This document shows, piece after piece, positions 20,590 through 31,512 of a DNA stretch of 64,000 nucleotides. The notes beneath the pieces were generated by a model, which was not told the origin of the DNA, did no database searches, and was given only the letters and a program-made list of their open reading frames with translations. Source of the DNA: Bactericera cockerelli (Eukaryota; Arthropoda; Insecta; Hemiptera; Triozidae); assembly GCA_024516035.1 (NCBI GenBank), contig CM044963.1, positions 18,936,113 through 19,000,112 on the forward strand, written 5' to 3'. Within the stretch, counting starts at the first letter, position 1. The number at the start of each line of letters is the position of its first letter. Made by a program: the position numbers and the translations under genes.

Positions 20590-20792
20590 AAAGATAACGC
20601 GCTAGTCTGGTAATCCAGGTAGGGTAGGGATCCGTTGGTTCGAATCCCACCCAGTGCACTAATTTTTCCTCATTAATTTGAGTTTGTGACCACATGATAA
20701 TAAGACTCTTGAGGGTTAGGTGGTAGAAAATGCTTTAAGCATTAACCTTGCCTGGTGGTTAACTTCCACTAAAGAGTATTATTATTATAATT
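20590..20792 (+). mobile_element. S6 SINE (+)
   Basis: GCGCTAGTCTGGTAATCCAG and B box GGTTCGAATCCCACC, then TTTTCCTCATTAATTTGAG, GGGTTAGGTGGTAGAAAATG, GCATTAACCTTGCCTGGTGG and ATTATTATT tail. The A-box part is truncated here but present in the copy at 56385. Confidence 0.8.
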
Positions 20793-20858
20793 ATCATCTT
20801 TTATTAGCACATATATTATTTTATATGTGATACAAAGCAACATATACACGAGTATATA

Positions 20859-21212
20859 ACAGCCTCCGTGGCGTAATGGTTGTGACTACTGCCCGTAGTC
20901 CAGAGTTCCCGAGTTCAACTCCCGGCTGGGGCAAACTTTTCGAAGAAAATTCTGTTCCATCCAAACACGTGAGGCTGGCATTTCCGGCCCTACCCAGGCT
21001 GGGTGAGGTTAATGTGGGTAGCTGGTACGATTCCCAACGAATGGAGGTTAAAACCCCCGTCCTAATCCAGGACGTTAAATCAAATAGTCTCGTTGGCGTT
21101 AGGAAGGGCATCCAGCCGTAAAAAAAAAAAATGTGCCAAATCCAATCAACCTCAACCATGAGGTTGAACAACGTCGACCCTGCTTGAGCGGGATAAGACA
21201 GAGTAAAAGAAG
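20859..21212 (+). mobile_element. S3 SINE, full-length reference copy, 15-bp TSD
   Basis: 354 bp. Head with A box TGGCGTAATGG and B-box-like GAGTTCAACTCCC, body CTACCCAGGCTGGGTGAGGT, GGAAGGGCATCCAGCCGT, end GATAAGACAGAGTAAAAGAA. ATACACGAGTATATA (20844-20858) and ATACACGTGTATATA (21213-21227) differ by one base. The frames inside are SINE sequence, not genes. Confidence 0.92.
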
Positions 21213-21404
21213 ATACACGTGTATATATCTACATTAATTTTCAGGGCGAGTTAGAGTAATGAGTAGAATGAATTACTGGGGGAATACAAAGTATAAATGC
21301 GAGAAGCAATGCCTCGCTCACAATGTAAGTTATTCATGTTATTTAATTGTTGAAAGCGTCTAGAGAGACACGCTAATGGCGTCTCCTCTTGTTTTCACAA
21401 GACT

Positions 21405-21902
21405 AATAACATGTGGAATCAGCATGTAGAAATAACATGACAAATTAAAATACAACATCACAATGCTAAATAATTGTGTAAATAGCAGAACATGACAATT
21501 TGAAAATCATAATAGATAACAGGTTACAGGATTGATACAATGTGGAATCAGCATGTATAAATAACATGACAAATTAAGAACAGTAATAAAAACAGGATTG
21601 GCAAATGTAGACAAATTAAGAATAACAAGAAAAGATTACAATGCTAAATTTTGTGTTAATAAAAGTTAAAAAGTTATTATATTTGTGTGAATCACTTTTG
21701 TGATATCACAACTACTCCAACTCGCTTTACTAAATCTACGCTGAAACCGGGACTTGAACCACCGAGCTCAAGGAGGTCAAGTCTGCCGCCTTATCGATCA
21801 AGCTACTGAGGTCGGTATTTTGTGTTAACAACATAACACATGATCAATTGAAAATCATAATAGATAACAGGATACTGAGGTTACAAGATTCATAAAATGT
21901 GG
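21405..21902. repeat. Diverged repeated block around an S1 insertion
   Basis: ATGTGGAATCAGCATGTA is present at about 21411 and 21541, each followed by AAATAACATGACAAATTAA; a third partial copy (AAAATGTGGAATAATGCTGA) is at 21895. It appears to be the degraded upstream extension of the 72-bp satellite. Confidence 0.6.
21660..21816 (-). mobile_element. S1 SINE (-), 12-bp TSD
   Basis: Complete inverse S1 with a small internal alteration in the anticodon-like area (CTCAAGGAGGTCAAGTC). ATTTTGTGTTAA flanks it at 21648-21659 and 21817-21828. Confidence 0.9.
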
Positions 21903-22530
21903 AATAATGCTGACTGTACAACGAGAAGCGATAAGAAATGGACGTAACTGGATTAAAATGCTGACGGCGATAAGAAATGGTCCGCGGACCCAAGTGGACT
22001 AAAATGCTGACGGAACAATAAAGAGACAGAAAACGGGTCGATCTCTACGGTCCATGGATACAACTGGACTGTTAACGACACCATAAAGGTTCCAAAAATG
22101 TGTTGACTCAGTCGGCTCGCGGACACAAGTGGACTGACTAATGCTGACTGTGCATCGTGAAAAGACAGAAAGCGAGTCGCCCCATGTGGTTCACGAACCC
22201 AAGTAGACAAAAATGCTGACGGAACAGTGAAAAGAGACAGAAAACGGGTCGACCTATGCGGTCCGCGGACTCAAGTGGACTAAAATGCTGACGGAACAGT
22301 GAAAAGAGACAGAAAACAGGTCGACCTATGCGGTTCGCGGACCCAAGTGGACTAAAATGCTGACGGAACAGCGAGAAGAGACAGAAAACGAGTCGCCCAT
22401 GTGGTTCGCGAACCCAAGTAAACAATAATGCTGACGGAACAGTGAAAAGAGACAGAAAACGGGTCGACCTATGCGGTCCGCGGACTCAAGTGGACTAATG
22501 CTGACGGCACAACGAAAAGAGACAGAATCA
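21903..22530. repeat. 72-bp satellite, about eight copies
   Basis: ATGCTGACGGAACAGTGAAA and GAGACAGAAAACGGGTCG recur at 22216, 22288, 22360, 22431 and 22501 (72, 72, 71, 70 bp). Earlier copies are more diverged. GC-richer than its surroundings. Minus frames of 85 and 95 codons are repeat artefacts. Confidence 0.93.
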
Positions 22531-22929
22531 GCGGAGCGTGAACGTCAAGATCTTGCAACATTGTAGCCGGGTGACGGGATGCTCGCTGCGGGGGCCAAAT
22601 CACGTATCCGACATCGAAAATGGATTGTTTTTTTTTTTTTTTTTTTTGATTTTTTTTTTTTCATTGGGTTGTTTGATTTTGATTGGTTTTTTTTTATAGG
22701 CTTTCTTTTTTTATGGCAGGATTCTCAGTGGAGTGAGCTTATCCACCCAACCATAGCTCTTCCACCCAACCATCACATTAGACATGGAAATTAAAAAAGT
22801 ACCAAATTAAATTTTTATGCCTTTGGCTGTATAGGTTGTTTTTGCCCAATGCCAAAAAAAAAACTTAATATACCAACTGGGATATATTTAAAGTTGTTTT
22901 TTTTTTTATCATTTATCTAGAGTCTAGAC

Positions 22930-23085
22930 CAGCGGTTCCCCACCGGTGGGCCGCGGCCCACTTGCGGGTTGCGGCCGAAATTAAAGAAATAATATTAACA
23001 TCGTGCAAAATAAGTACGGGGTGGGCCGCAAAATTGTTTAAAAAATATTATTGGGCCCCCATGCAAAAAAAGGTTGGGAACCGCT
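22930..23085. mobile_element. hAT MITE, 156 bp, palindromic TSD GTCTAGAC
   Basis: Starts CAGCGGTTCCCCACCGG and ends GGTTGGGAACCGCTG, hAT-type termini. GTCTAGAC flanks at 22922-22929 and 23086-23093; its TCTAGA core fits the TNTAGA target preference reported for many hAT elements. Confidence 0.93.
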
Positions 23086-23093
23086 GGTCTAGA

Positions 23094-23878
23094 CAATATT
23101 ATAATGCTCGATTACCACAATGGACTGCTCACATAATTCATTGATATCATAGTCTTACATTGCTCTAAAATCATTAAATGTTTATGACATAGCCAAATTT
23201 ACATTTTTATCTTAAAAGCCAAATAAGAATGGCTTAGAATGGGTCCTCTGTATACAAAAAAATGATTTATTTACCATCATTATTATTATTTTATGACTCC
23301 ATACCTATAACCAAAAGCTAATTATTTATCAAGTGGAAGCTGTTTTTGCCTTAGAGTTTATTTTCCTTTTTTAAATTCTTTAGCGCAAAACCTTATAGCT
23401 AAATATTTATCAAGTTTTCGTTGTTGGGTTTTTATGTTCCTTTTGCCAATTCTTCCTTGCAAAACCTTTTTTTTAGTTTTCATGTTGGTGACATAGTTAC
23501 ATGAAAAATGTACCATGATAATGTACACCCACCATTCGGGTTCAATAGATTTTAAACCCAAAAAATACAAGACACCCTTACTTAGACAGTATGTAATGCC
23601 GAACTTGACCTAAAAATATCCAAACCCTGGTGTACGACGCTTTGCTCCCACAACGAGCACTCAAAGTAAACTCACTTAATTTTAAATTACACTTCATGTG
23701 TATGTCGAGAAATAAAAAATTGAAGTAAGAAAAAACCGTTGATGATAAAAGTGTACAAGATAATAAAAAGATATATTATGATAGAAATGATCACAAGAAT
23801 AGCATATAATAGTGATAATAAGATAAATTAAGATAGAAATTATCACAAGAATAGCATAGTAGGTAATGATTTCCTCAA
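23094..23878. other. AT-rich intergenic stretch with one small duplication
   Basis: GATAGAAAT(G/T)ATCACAAGAATAGCATA appears at about 23780 and 23834. No supported gene; small ORFs on both strands are AT-rich noise. Confidence 0.4.
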
Positions 23879-23879
23879 A

Positions 23880-24005
23880 GTTATCATATTCGTGTTAATT
23901 ACGATGCGATATGATGGTACTATTACTACAACTCGTTTTACAAAATCTTTGCTGAACCTGGGACTCGAACCATCAGCCTCCGCCTAATCGTTCAAGCTAC
24001 TTAAC
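23880..24005 (-). mobile_element. Diverged S1 SINE (-)
   Basis: ACTACAACTCGTTTTACAAA, GGGACTCGAACCATCAGCCT and TCGTTCAAGCTACTTAA match inverse S1 at low identity, so this is an old copy. Confidence 0.7.
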
Positions 24006-24182
24006 TTCTTTTTTTTACTTAGAGAGGAGTAAAGTCTTCTTACCATTCAAGACGGAGTGTAGGGTTTAAGTACTTATAACAGTGCGCTATACCTACTAAA
24101 AAAAACCTCCTCTCTAATACCACCACAAATATACTTAACTGATAATTTTAATAATGAACATGAAAAAATATTTTTTTATTTT

Positions 24183-24465
24183 TATTTTAAAGATGAGTGT
24201 TTCACAGCCTTTTTTATTTCGTAGCCATGAAACAGGAGCTACTGTAGACGCTGGTGGTCTGTGTTGTAGCCTGCCCATAACGTAGTATGCCTTCCCTCTG
24301 ATGGAAGAGATTTTTCCGACAGTTCTGCATTTTGGAAACTTGTGCCAAAGTTTCTCTAAAAATCCCTGCGTGAGGTGGGACTCGAACCCACGGATCCCCT
24401 CACTGGCTGGATCACAAGCGCTGGAACCGCTTCACCTGCACCTCCAATGAATGGGGGGTCGTGGA
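24183..24465 (-). mobile_element. S5 SINE (-) with a long-arm tRNA-like head
   Basis: Read on minus: head GGTGCAGGTGAAGCGGTTCC ... GGGTTCGAGTCCCACC (B box) with extra bases between arms like a class II tRNA, then the S5 body (ATGGGCAGGCTACAACAC, GTAGCTCCTGTTTCATGGCT) and tail ACACTCATCTTTAAA. The body equals that at 34832, but the head is different. Confidence 0.78.
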
Positions 24466-24645
24466 TACATGTACCTTTTGTAAAAGTAGTGGTGGTCGAT
24501 TATTGAAATACCACCAGAGCACCACAGACCTCGGTGGCTACTATAGTTAGGTTGTTAAGTCAGAAGACTGGGCAACGTGGAGGTCCTGGAATAATCAAGT
24601 CGAGTCGAGATTTTATTTAAGTTGTCTTGATTGTGTTTATCATAA

Positions 24646-24715
24646 TGGTTGGGTGGAAGAGATTGCGATAGGCGATAACCCCGCCCTTTAGTTAGGACAT
24701 AGTCCAGTTTATGTG
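24646..24715 (+). mobile_element. LT head fragment (+)
   Basis: GGTTGGGTGGAAGAGATTGC through CCCGCCCTTTAGTTAGGACA, then truncated. Confidence 0.65.
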
Positions 24716-24716
24716 G

Positions 24717-24778
24717 CAGCACCCCCAAAACATTTTCCCGCCAGCCCTATGTGGCAGCACCCCAAAACTAGGTACCAC
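24717..24778 (-). mobile_element. Two tandem hAT (CAGGCGCGG family) fragments
   Basis: ATGTGGCAGCACCCC occurs twice (24717, 24749), each the inverse of the internal landmark near the left end of the MITE at 9602. Confidence 0.5.
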
Positions 24779-25143
24779 ATGCATATTATAATTGCATACC
24801 CAATACCTCGTAAACACAGTACCAATTAATCAATACCCATGCATCAATCATAACCCATTGTATCGAAAATTTCGATAGCTTCTAGAAAATTTCGTCTTTG
24901 AGGACTTTCTCTAGGAAAGTGTCCCTTCTGAGGGCATAGGGCAGGACACCCCCCCCCTCTCCTCCTCCTCTCACCTCCCCTCCTCCTCCCACCTCCCCCC
25001 TCCAAGTAAGTTACACTTGCTCGTGTTTTTGCATCTGGGGAGGAGAATTCCGGAAACCTTGAACATTCCTGGGTGGCTCATCATCCGCAAGGAAATAATT
25101 CCTCCATATAAATGCGCCACCACTCATGGAAGCACAAAATTTG

Positions 25144-25262
25144 GACTATTTTATTTATTTATTTTATGAATTGACGAGGAGGAGTCCCCATTAATACAAA
25201 TACACTTAAATCTATACATAAAAAAAATTACAGCTAAAAAAAAGAACAGAACAAAACAAATG
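25144..25262 (-). mobile_element. LINE 3'-end fragment (-)
   Basis: TTTATTTATTTTATGAATTGACGAGG-type start and GAGTCCCCATTAATACAAAT resemble 56483-56620. Probably a retroelement 3' end on minus. Confidence 0.4.
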
Positions 25263-25819
25263 CACCTACCTATCAATCTCCAATCATCCATTCACTTTTG
25301 TTGATAATATTAAACTCCTTGGACTCAATTTTGATAAGAAATTGACCTTCAAGTTTCACTTGATTTAACTCAAATCAATCTGTTTTAAACGTATTAACCT
25401 AATGAAAATTTTCTGTAATATTAAGTGGGGCGCAGACTACTAAACTCTTCTACAACTTTATCGTAGCTTTATTAGGTCTAAGCTTGACTACGCTTCGGTT
25501 GTTTACAGCTCAGCTTCAGAATCATCTTTAAAAATACGAGATACCGTCCATCATCAAGGTGTTCGTTTGGCCCTGGCAGCTTTCAAAAGTTCTCCCATCA
25601 AAAGCATTTTGTCTGAGCCCGCCGAACCTTCCCTCTCATTTCGACGCCAGATCCTATGTTGCAATTATATTTTAAATATCCAGAGAGACCCGAATCACCT
25701 GCATTTCTCCCTTATTAAAGACACGCCTACTGTGAATGTTTACACGTCGAGGAACCAATCTTAGAATTCGAGGAACAATCTTCAGGAAAAATACAATGTC
25801 GACTTGAAGTCTCTCATAG

Positions 25820-25987
25820 TATTATTATAGTTATGCTTTATTAGGAGGACAAAGTTCAATGTTAACAGTATAATATTAAGAAAAAACAAATCACAAAATA
25901 AATAAGTAAAAAAAGAAAGAAAATAACACTAATGTTCTACCTAAAGGGCGGGGTTATTGCCTGTGGCAATCTCTTCCACCCAACCCT
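25820..25987 (-). mobile_element. LT copy (-) inserted in the decayed LINE
   Basis: ATGCTTTATTAGGAGGACAA (inverse polyadenylation region) through AAGGGCGGGGTTATTGCCTG and CTTCCACCCAACCCTT. It splits the LINE between RT and RNase H. Confidence 0.75.
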
Positions 25988-26439
25988 TTCAAGTCCTCCT
26001 CCCCTTTCCGCATCTTGATGAGACTCGATACCTGTGGTCCACTATGATCTGAGGAAACATAGCAAGCTAAACTCTTTCCCTCAAGAGATGTTACATTCAT
26101 AATATGATACCTCACATCCTCACAATAATTCCCAGCCCATAAATTAGTTTTTACTGATGCATCTGAAAATGAAACTAGTGTCTCAGCTGCATTCTGTTCT
26201 GAAAACATCAAATTCAGCACTAAGTTAAGTTCCCTCTCATGTATCAGCAATGCTGAGCTCACAGTCATTCTTTATGCTATGTACTTCGTAGTTTCTTCTT
26301 CTTCTTCCTATTCCCAAACAAATACTCTCTCTCCAAAATTTCTACTTAGTTCTGATTCTCTGAGTGTACTTCAGTCTTCAGTCCATGCAAAATATATTTT
26401 CTACAAATCCTATAGCTCACGAGATAAGGACAATGGTTA

Positions 26440-26740
26440 ATGATAACATTAATACCTTTGTTTAGGTAGGATCACAAGTTACTAGTTACTTGTTAAAGTA
26501 GGATCACACGATATGGCAGAGCGACATAATTATAATATGGCAAACTCCCTTGCCATAGCGTGTGATCGGTCTTTGTTAACATGACCTGACCATAGAACTA
26601 TTTGGGTCTATGGCGACAAGTTTTTTCTATGGTGCCATAGACGTATGGCAGGTTCTATGGCAATCGTGTGAGTGCTTCATTAGCTGAGGTGGTGTATTAT
26701 GTATATACCTATTATGTAAAATAAAGTAAACCCATTCAAA
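26440..26740. mobile_element. Possible DNA element inserted in the LINE RNase H
   Basis: It interrupts an otherwise collinear RNase H frame. GATCACACGATATGGCA near the left and TGGCAATCGTGTGAG near the right are partial inverses, and GCCATAGCGTGTGATC lies between them. Exact ends were not resolved. Confidence 0.4.
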
Positions 26741-27364
26741 TTAAAATCCTGCTAGATTTTCTATGGGTCCCTTCTCACGTAGGTATACCTGGAAATGAGG
26801 CTGCAGATTGTCTCGCCAAAGAAGCTTTAACCAATAACACTCCCCTAATAAATGAAATTCCGCTCCATGAACTCAAAGATTTTCTACGGAAAAAAATTAT
26901 TTCTATCTGGAATAATGATTGGCTCAATCTGAGCGAAAACAATCTTCGCCAAATCAAACTTGATAATAAACCATGGCAACTACACTTCTATATGAATAGG
27001 CGTGAACAAGTGTCCATTACTCGCCTTCGGATTGGTCATACCAATCTAACTCATTGTTATTTAATTAAAATAGAAAACCACCCTGAATGTGATGAGGATG
27101 AGTGTTCATGTAAACATTGTAAACTAACCATCAAACACATCCTAAGAGATTGTAATAAATACCTAACGTTTAGAGATCCAAGTAATCTACTACCTTGCTT
27201 AACTGAAAATATAAGTGCAATTTTCACTTTCCTGACCAAAACTGGATTGAATTTTTTTTTTTTAATTTATAGTGTACCTACATAAAATTACAATAAAATG
27301 TATTACAATAAAATGACACACTAAAATAAATTCTTAAAAAAATCCCATGTTCAACATAATGTAT

Positions 27365-27415
27365 TCCCGTCGTGATATGACCATATTGACCATGCAGTTG
27401 AAAGCGACATTAATA
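27365..27415 (+). mobile_element. S3 alternative-tail fragment (+)
   Basis: CCGTCGTGATATGACCATAT and GTTGAAAGCGACATTAATAA match the tail variant at 15828-15872. Confidence 0.5.
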
Positions 27416-27479
27416 ATAATAATAAAAATATTCTCACCTCTGTTTACACGGACTGTACTTACTGATACAAATCTGCCAA

Positions 27480-27570
27480 AAATTAAATCCGCAACCCTCC
27501 TCGGTTTCGAACCCAGGATCCCCGACTATCATCGCCTCCACCACCCGGTATGTGCACAATCCCTGATGGC
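27480..27570 (-). mobile_element. tRNA-like SINE head fragment (-)
   Basis: TCGGTTTCGAACCCAGGATC is an inverse B box, followed by an arm-like region to CCACCCGGTATG. Family not assigned. Confidence 0.4.
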
Positions 27571-27745
27571 GAAGCAATCTAGAGCGCCCTCCCCTCTCTC
27601 ACTTGCATGTCTAGACGCTTTCCCCTATCCCCCCTCGCCCTCCCTCTCTCGACTCCTGTTATCAGGAATAATAAATACGATATTGCAGGTCACGTTCACA
27701 ACTTCACACGGGCCCGCGATTGTGACTCAGGCTTGAGTGAGACCT

Positions 27746-28432
27746 ATCTTTTTTTACTTTCCTTATCTATAATAAGGAAAGTATTGTATTCGTCGAAAAT
27801 TTGACCTACCCAGCTTTTCACATTTCTGGACGAATCATAGCCTCAGGATACCAAAAAAGTTGTTTTCAGCCATTGGTCCGTGCGTCTGTCTGTGTGTGTG
27901 TCTGTGTGTGTGTCTGTGTGTGTGTCTGTGTGTCTGTGTGTGTGTGAACAGGATATCTGAAGAACGGTAAGAGCTAGAGACTTGAAATTTGGTATGGAAA
28001 CTAATTTTATACACCAGACGAACCACGAAACTTTTGGTTGAAATCGGCCGCATTCTACGGCCGCAGAGCCGCACATATTAGCCGCAAGCGCCGCTTCTTT
28101 GAATTGGTTAAAGATACAAAAAAAGTTAGAGAACAACTATGTCTTAGATTAAAAAAATAATAGGGGTCTATTCTAATAATTTTTTTGATATCTTGAACTT
28201 TTTGGACCTCGGCCCGAATTTACCGGTATTTTGGGGGGGACCCGTTTTGTTTAACTTTTTTATTATTTATCGTAGATGGGGGTTGTGACATATCAAATCC
28301 AATGATTTTGAGGTGCTGATTACGAATTTGATATTGATTTTTAGCTAAATGTTACCTTTGAGTCACCAGTGGCTTTTGGTCCTGTTCCAATTCCTTATAA
28401 TTATGATAAGGAAAGTCGTGTGATGTTTACAC
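27746..28432. mobile_element. Unclassified element with palindromic CCTTAT termini
   Basis: The left end ACTTTCCTTAT...ATAAGGAAAGT and right end TTCCTTAT...ATAAGGAAAGT are each hairpins and also inverse to one another. It interrupts the 127-bp repeat context (GAGTGAGACCTATC at 27738). Isolated ends of the family occur at 12799, 38240 and 56152. A TG microsatellite lies at 27886-27946. Noncoding. Confidence 0.5.
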
Positions 28433-28451
28433 CAGATTTTTTTTCCTAGGT

Positions 28452-28677
28452 AGTGTAATAATAATAATAATAATAATAATATCGCCTTATTTATACTGCC
28501 CGATTAAGACTACTAAAGTCCCATTATTCCAGCAGTAAGCCCAAGACACATTATTATGTGGTAAAAATCCCAAACGGGAGGATAACTTGTCATGTCCCGG
28601 CCGGGTTTCGATCCCACGACCTCTGGAATCTCTGGATTCACAGAGTGCCGCCTTTACCACTGCGCTACCGGGACAGA
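28452..28677 (-). mobile_element. S2 SINE (-), full length
   Basis: AATAATAAT tail side, ATCGCCTTATTTATACTGCC, CATTATTCCAGCAGTAAGCC, B box inverse GGGTTTCGATCCC, head inverse GCTACCGGGACAGAC. Confidence 0.9.
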
Positions 28678-28769
28678 CAGTGTACTGATATTTAATGGGA
28701 TACTTTCATCCCGCGTCAAAAATAAACTATGGCACCTATCTCTTCTTGAGATTTTATCCACGATTTGAA

Positions 28770-29225
28770 TTATGAGACCTATCTGACTGAGCAGACGGGT
28801 TTTTCCTGAATTGGCAGTCTGGTAGTATCTGTGGGTCTGTTCACAACTTCACAGTCTGACACTGTGACTAAGGCCTCAGCTGCACTTATGTGAGACCTAT
28901 CTAACTTGGCAGACGGGTTGCAATGAATTGGCAGTCTCGTAGGGTCTGTGAAGTCTGTGGGTCTGTTCACATTTTCACAGCCTGCAACTGTGACTAAGGC
29001 CTCAACTACACTTGAGTGAAACCTAATCTGACTTAGCAGACGGGTTGCAATGAATTGGCAGTCTCGTAGGGTCTGTGAAGTCTGTGGGTCTGTTCACATC
29101 TTCACAGCCTGCAACTGTGACTAAGGCCTCAGCTACACTTGAGTGAGACCTAATCTGACTTAGCAGACAGGTTGCAATGAATTGGCAGTCTGGTTGGGTC
29201 TGTGGGCAGCTTCACTGCCTGGAAG
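28770..29225. repeat. 127-bp tandem repeat, about 3.5 copies
   Basis: GCAGAC(G/A)GGTTGCAATGAATTG starts at 28909, 29036 and 29163, exactly 127 bp apart; a diverged copy begins near 28780. A partial unit at 27690-27745 shows the array was split by later insertions. Confidence 0.92.
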
Positions 29226-29271
29226 GTCCTGGGTTCGATTCTCTCTTATTCTCATATTTGTGTCGAATTAG

Positions 29272-29470
29272 CAGTCACTGTGGCAGAGTGAAATAGCGCG
29301 CGAGACATTGGATGCACGGTGACCTGGGTTCGATCCCCAGTCGGGGTAGGATTTTTTCTGCTCTGTATACTTGGGTGTTCGGGGTACACTCATACCTCGT
29401 GAGAAAAAATTGAGTAGATGGTTGAATGTTAGCAGCGACCAGTGGCGGAATTATAGGCAAAAATAACATA
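29272..29470 (+). mobile_element. S4 SINE (+)
   Basis: GTCACTGTGGCAGAGTGAAA head with A-box-like motif, B box GGGTTCGATCCCC, body TACTTGGGTGTTCGGGGTAC, ACTCATACCTCGTGAG, and end GTGGCGGAATTATAGG. Most complete S4 in the window. Confidence 0.8.
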
Positions 29471-29584
29471 TGAGGATATTAAAGATATACGGAAAAGTCC
29501 TATAATTCTGCGCTACCCACTAAAATTGTGATATAATAACACAAAGAAACATACTCGTATTATAATTATCTCTCTCAAATCACA

Positions 29585-29735
29585 ATTATGACACAGCCTT
29601 TTTTTGTTCCACAGCAATGAAACAGGAGCTTTTGTAGATTATGGGCTGAGTTGTAGCCTGCCCATCCCATAGTATGTATGCTTCTGATATAAGAGAAGTG
29701 ACAATTCCCATTTAGGTGCTGGGTCAAGTGTAAAA
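29585..29735 (-). mobile_element. S5 SINE body (-)
   Basis: ACAGCCTTTTTTTGTTCCAC, ATGAAACAGGAGCTTTTGTA, AGCCTGCCCATCCCATAGTA are inverse S5 body. No recognisable tRNA-like head. Near 29505-29530 a GCGCTACCCACTAAAAT motif shared with 48509 (-) and 56130 occurs. Confidence 0.65.
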
Positions 29736-30087
29736 AGACTCGAGCTCTAAAGGTCAAATCCTAAAACAGGATTTCAAATTAGCTTAAAACGGAATATCCT
29801 CTGAGAAGTTGGTATGCATCTGTGTCTGAAACCAGACAATTTTGCTTGAATTTTTCCTTACCGGATCTGAGAATTCTGAACACAATCCCCGTATCAGATA
29901 TTCCAGTTCTGGGTCGAGATAATTCTGCCTGCGTTTTTCCTTATTGGTTTTAGGAATATGTTCAGATAAGTCTTAGCCAGTGGCTTGCGTGCAGATCCCT
30001 GCAGTGCTGCTACCCACTTATATATACGTTGGTCGTAAAAACCGAAAAAACCGTTGTAAAAAACCAAAAATAACATAACGTAAACTT

Positions 30088-30285
30088 AATAATAATAATA
30101 ATATCGCCTAATTTACACTGTCCGACTAGGACTAAATGACTTATGAGTCCCATTACTCCAATTATTATCAAGTGGTCAAAATCCCAAATGCTGGGTGGAT
30201 AACTTGTCATTTATCGGCTGGGTTTCGAACCTGCGACCTCTGGATTACCTGAACGCCACCTTGACCACTGAGCTACCAGGATTGA
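30088..30285 (-). mobile_element. S2 SINE (-)
   Basis: AATAATAATAATATCGCCTA tail side, B box inverse GGGTTTCGAACC, head inverse TGACCACTGAGCTACCAGG. Diverged from the copies at 5550 and 28452. Confidence 0.85.
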
Positions 30286-30347
30286 AAAGTCGTTCTGTGA
30301 ACTGTAGACTTCTCTCAGATTCTCCAATCGAATTAAAGATGTTATAT

Positions 30348-30804
30348 CAAGCTTAAGGACATCAAGACCTTTAATTCAAGGTGGGTTTCAAAAGCAAATA
30401 ATAACCCACTTTTAGAACCATCTCGTGCCAAAGGTATTTCTCTGTGTTTCGCCTGAGGCCCAAATTTCTCCCGATGTCAGGCGTTTACTAACTGACGGGG
30501 CCGTATGAGATAAACTAAAATCTTAAGTTTTCAATATATTTCAATGATCTAAATTGCAAAAAATCCCCATAGGCCCCAGAATTTAAACAACATACTAAAA
30601 TATGTTGTAGTGTCAACGTTGGAAGAGCCTGACACTGATTAAAATTGAGCAACAACGTGTCAGGCCTTTTCAACTGACAGTAACTTTTTTGGAAAACTGT
30701 CTGTCAGGCGAGATGTGTTAAAGAGGACTCTTGATGGTTCTAAAAGTGGGTTATTATTTGCTTTTGAAACCCACCTTGAATTTAAGGTCTTAATGTCCTC
30801 AACC
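30348..30804. repeat. Inverted duplication, about 65-bp arms
   Basis: AAGGTGGGTTTCAAAAGCAA and ATAATAACCCACTTTTAGAA (30379-30420) recur inverted at about 30735-30781, with weaker matching outward through GACATCAAGACC. The centre has CTGACGGGGCCGTATGAGAT, shared with 10136-10156 in the piggyBac-type MITE. Confidence 0.75.
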
Positions 30805-30954
30805 TTGCGTGCAAACCATGTGTTAATTCGCATTGACCTTGGTGACCAATTACGCGTCTTGGTGACATCTCTTCGCGTCAGCCGCCAAGACGCCGTGTGT
30901 GTGATTCTGAGTACATGAATGAAAAACTTTAAACTTGTAATTAAATTTTATGGG

Positions 30955-31248
30955 CTCTCTCTCTCTCCCTCCCTCTTTCTCTCTCTCTCTCTCCCTCCCT
31001 CTTTCTCTCTCTCTCTCCCTCTCTCCCTCTTTTCTCTCTCCTCTTTCTCCTCTCTTCTCTCTTCTCTCTCTCTTTCTCTCTCTCTCTTTCTCTCTCTCTC
31101 TTTCTCTCTCTCTCTTTCTCTCTCTCTCTTTTTCTCTCTCTTCTCTCTTTCTCTCTCTCTCTCCCTCTTTCTCTCTCTTCCTCTCCTCTTTCTCTCTCTC
31201 TCTCCTCTTTCTCTCTCTCTCTCCCTCTTTCTCTCTCTCTCTCCTCTT

Positions 31249-31280
<32 letters not shown>

Positions 31281-31390
31281 CTCTCTCTCCCTCTTTCTCT
31301 CTCTCTCCCTCTTTCTCTCTCTCTCCCTCTTTCTCTCTCTCTCCCCTCTTTCTCTCTCTCTCTCTCCCTCTTTCTCTCTCTCTCCCTCTT

Positions 31391-31421
<31 letters not shown>

Positions 31422-31512
31422 TCTCCTTCTCTTCTTCTCTCTTCTCTCTCTTTCCTCTCTTTCTCTTCTTCTCTCCTCTCTCTCTCTCTCTCTCTCTCCT
31501 CTCTCTCTCCCC
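30955..31512. repeat. CT microsatellite block, 560 bp
   Basis: Almost pure (CT)n with CCCTCTTT interruptions. All frames on both strands stay open (193-219 codons) because the tract lacks stops; none is a gene. Confidence 0.97.

Larger units (their letters stand above)
25265..27300 (+). pseudogene. Decayed I/Jockey-type LINE: RT C-terminus, RNase H, zinc knuckle
   Basis: Frames read, in order: an RT thumb-like segment (IKLLGLNFDKKLTFKFHL; HHQGVRLALAAFKSSPI; EPSLSFRRQ) at 25300-25762; RNase H with FTDAS and NAELTVILYA at 26145-26285, SDSLSVLQ at about 26350, and WVPSHVGIPGNEAAD at 26760-26810; and a CX2C...HILRDC knuckle at about 27100-27155. RNase H downstream of RT is typical of the I group. 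Stops and two insertions (25820-25987, about 26440-26740) inactivate it; the 5' half is absent. Confidence 0.85.

Noticed and set aside
19889..20605. 238-codon frame
   Set aside because: Runs through a CT microsatellite; no recognisable domain on either side.
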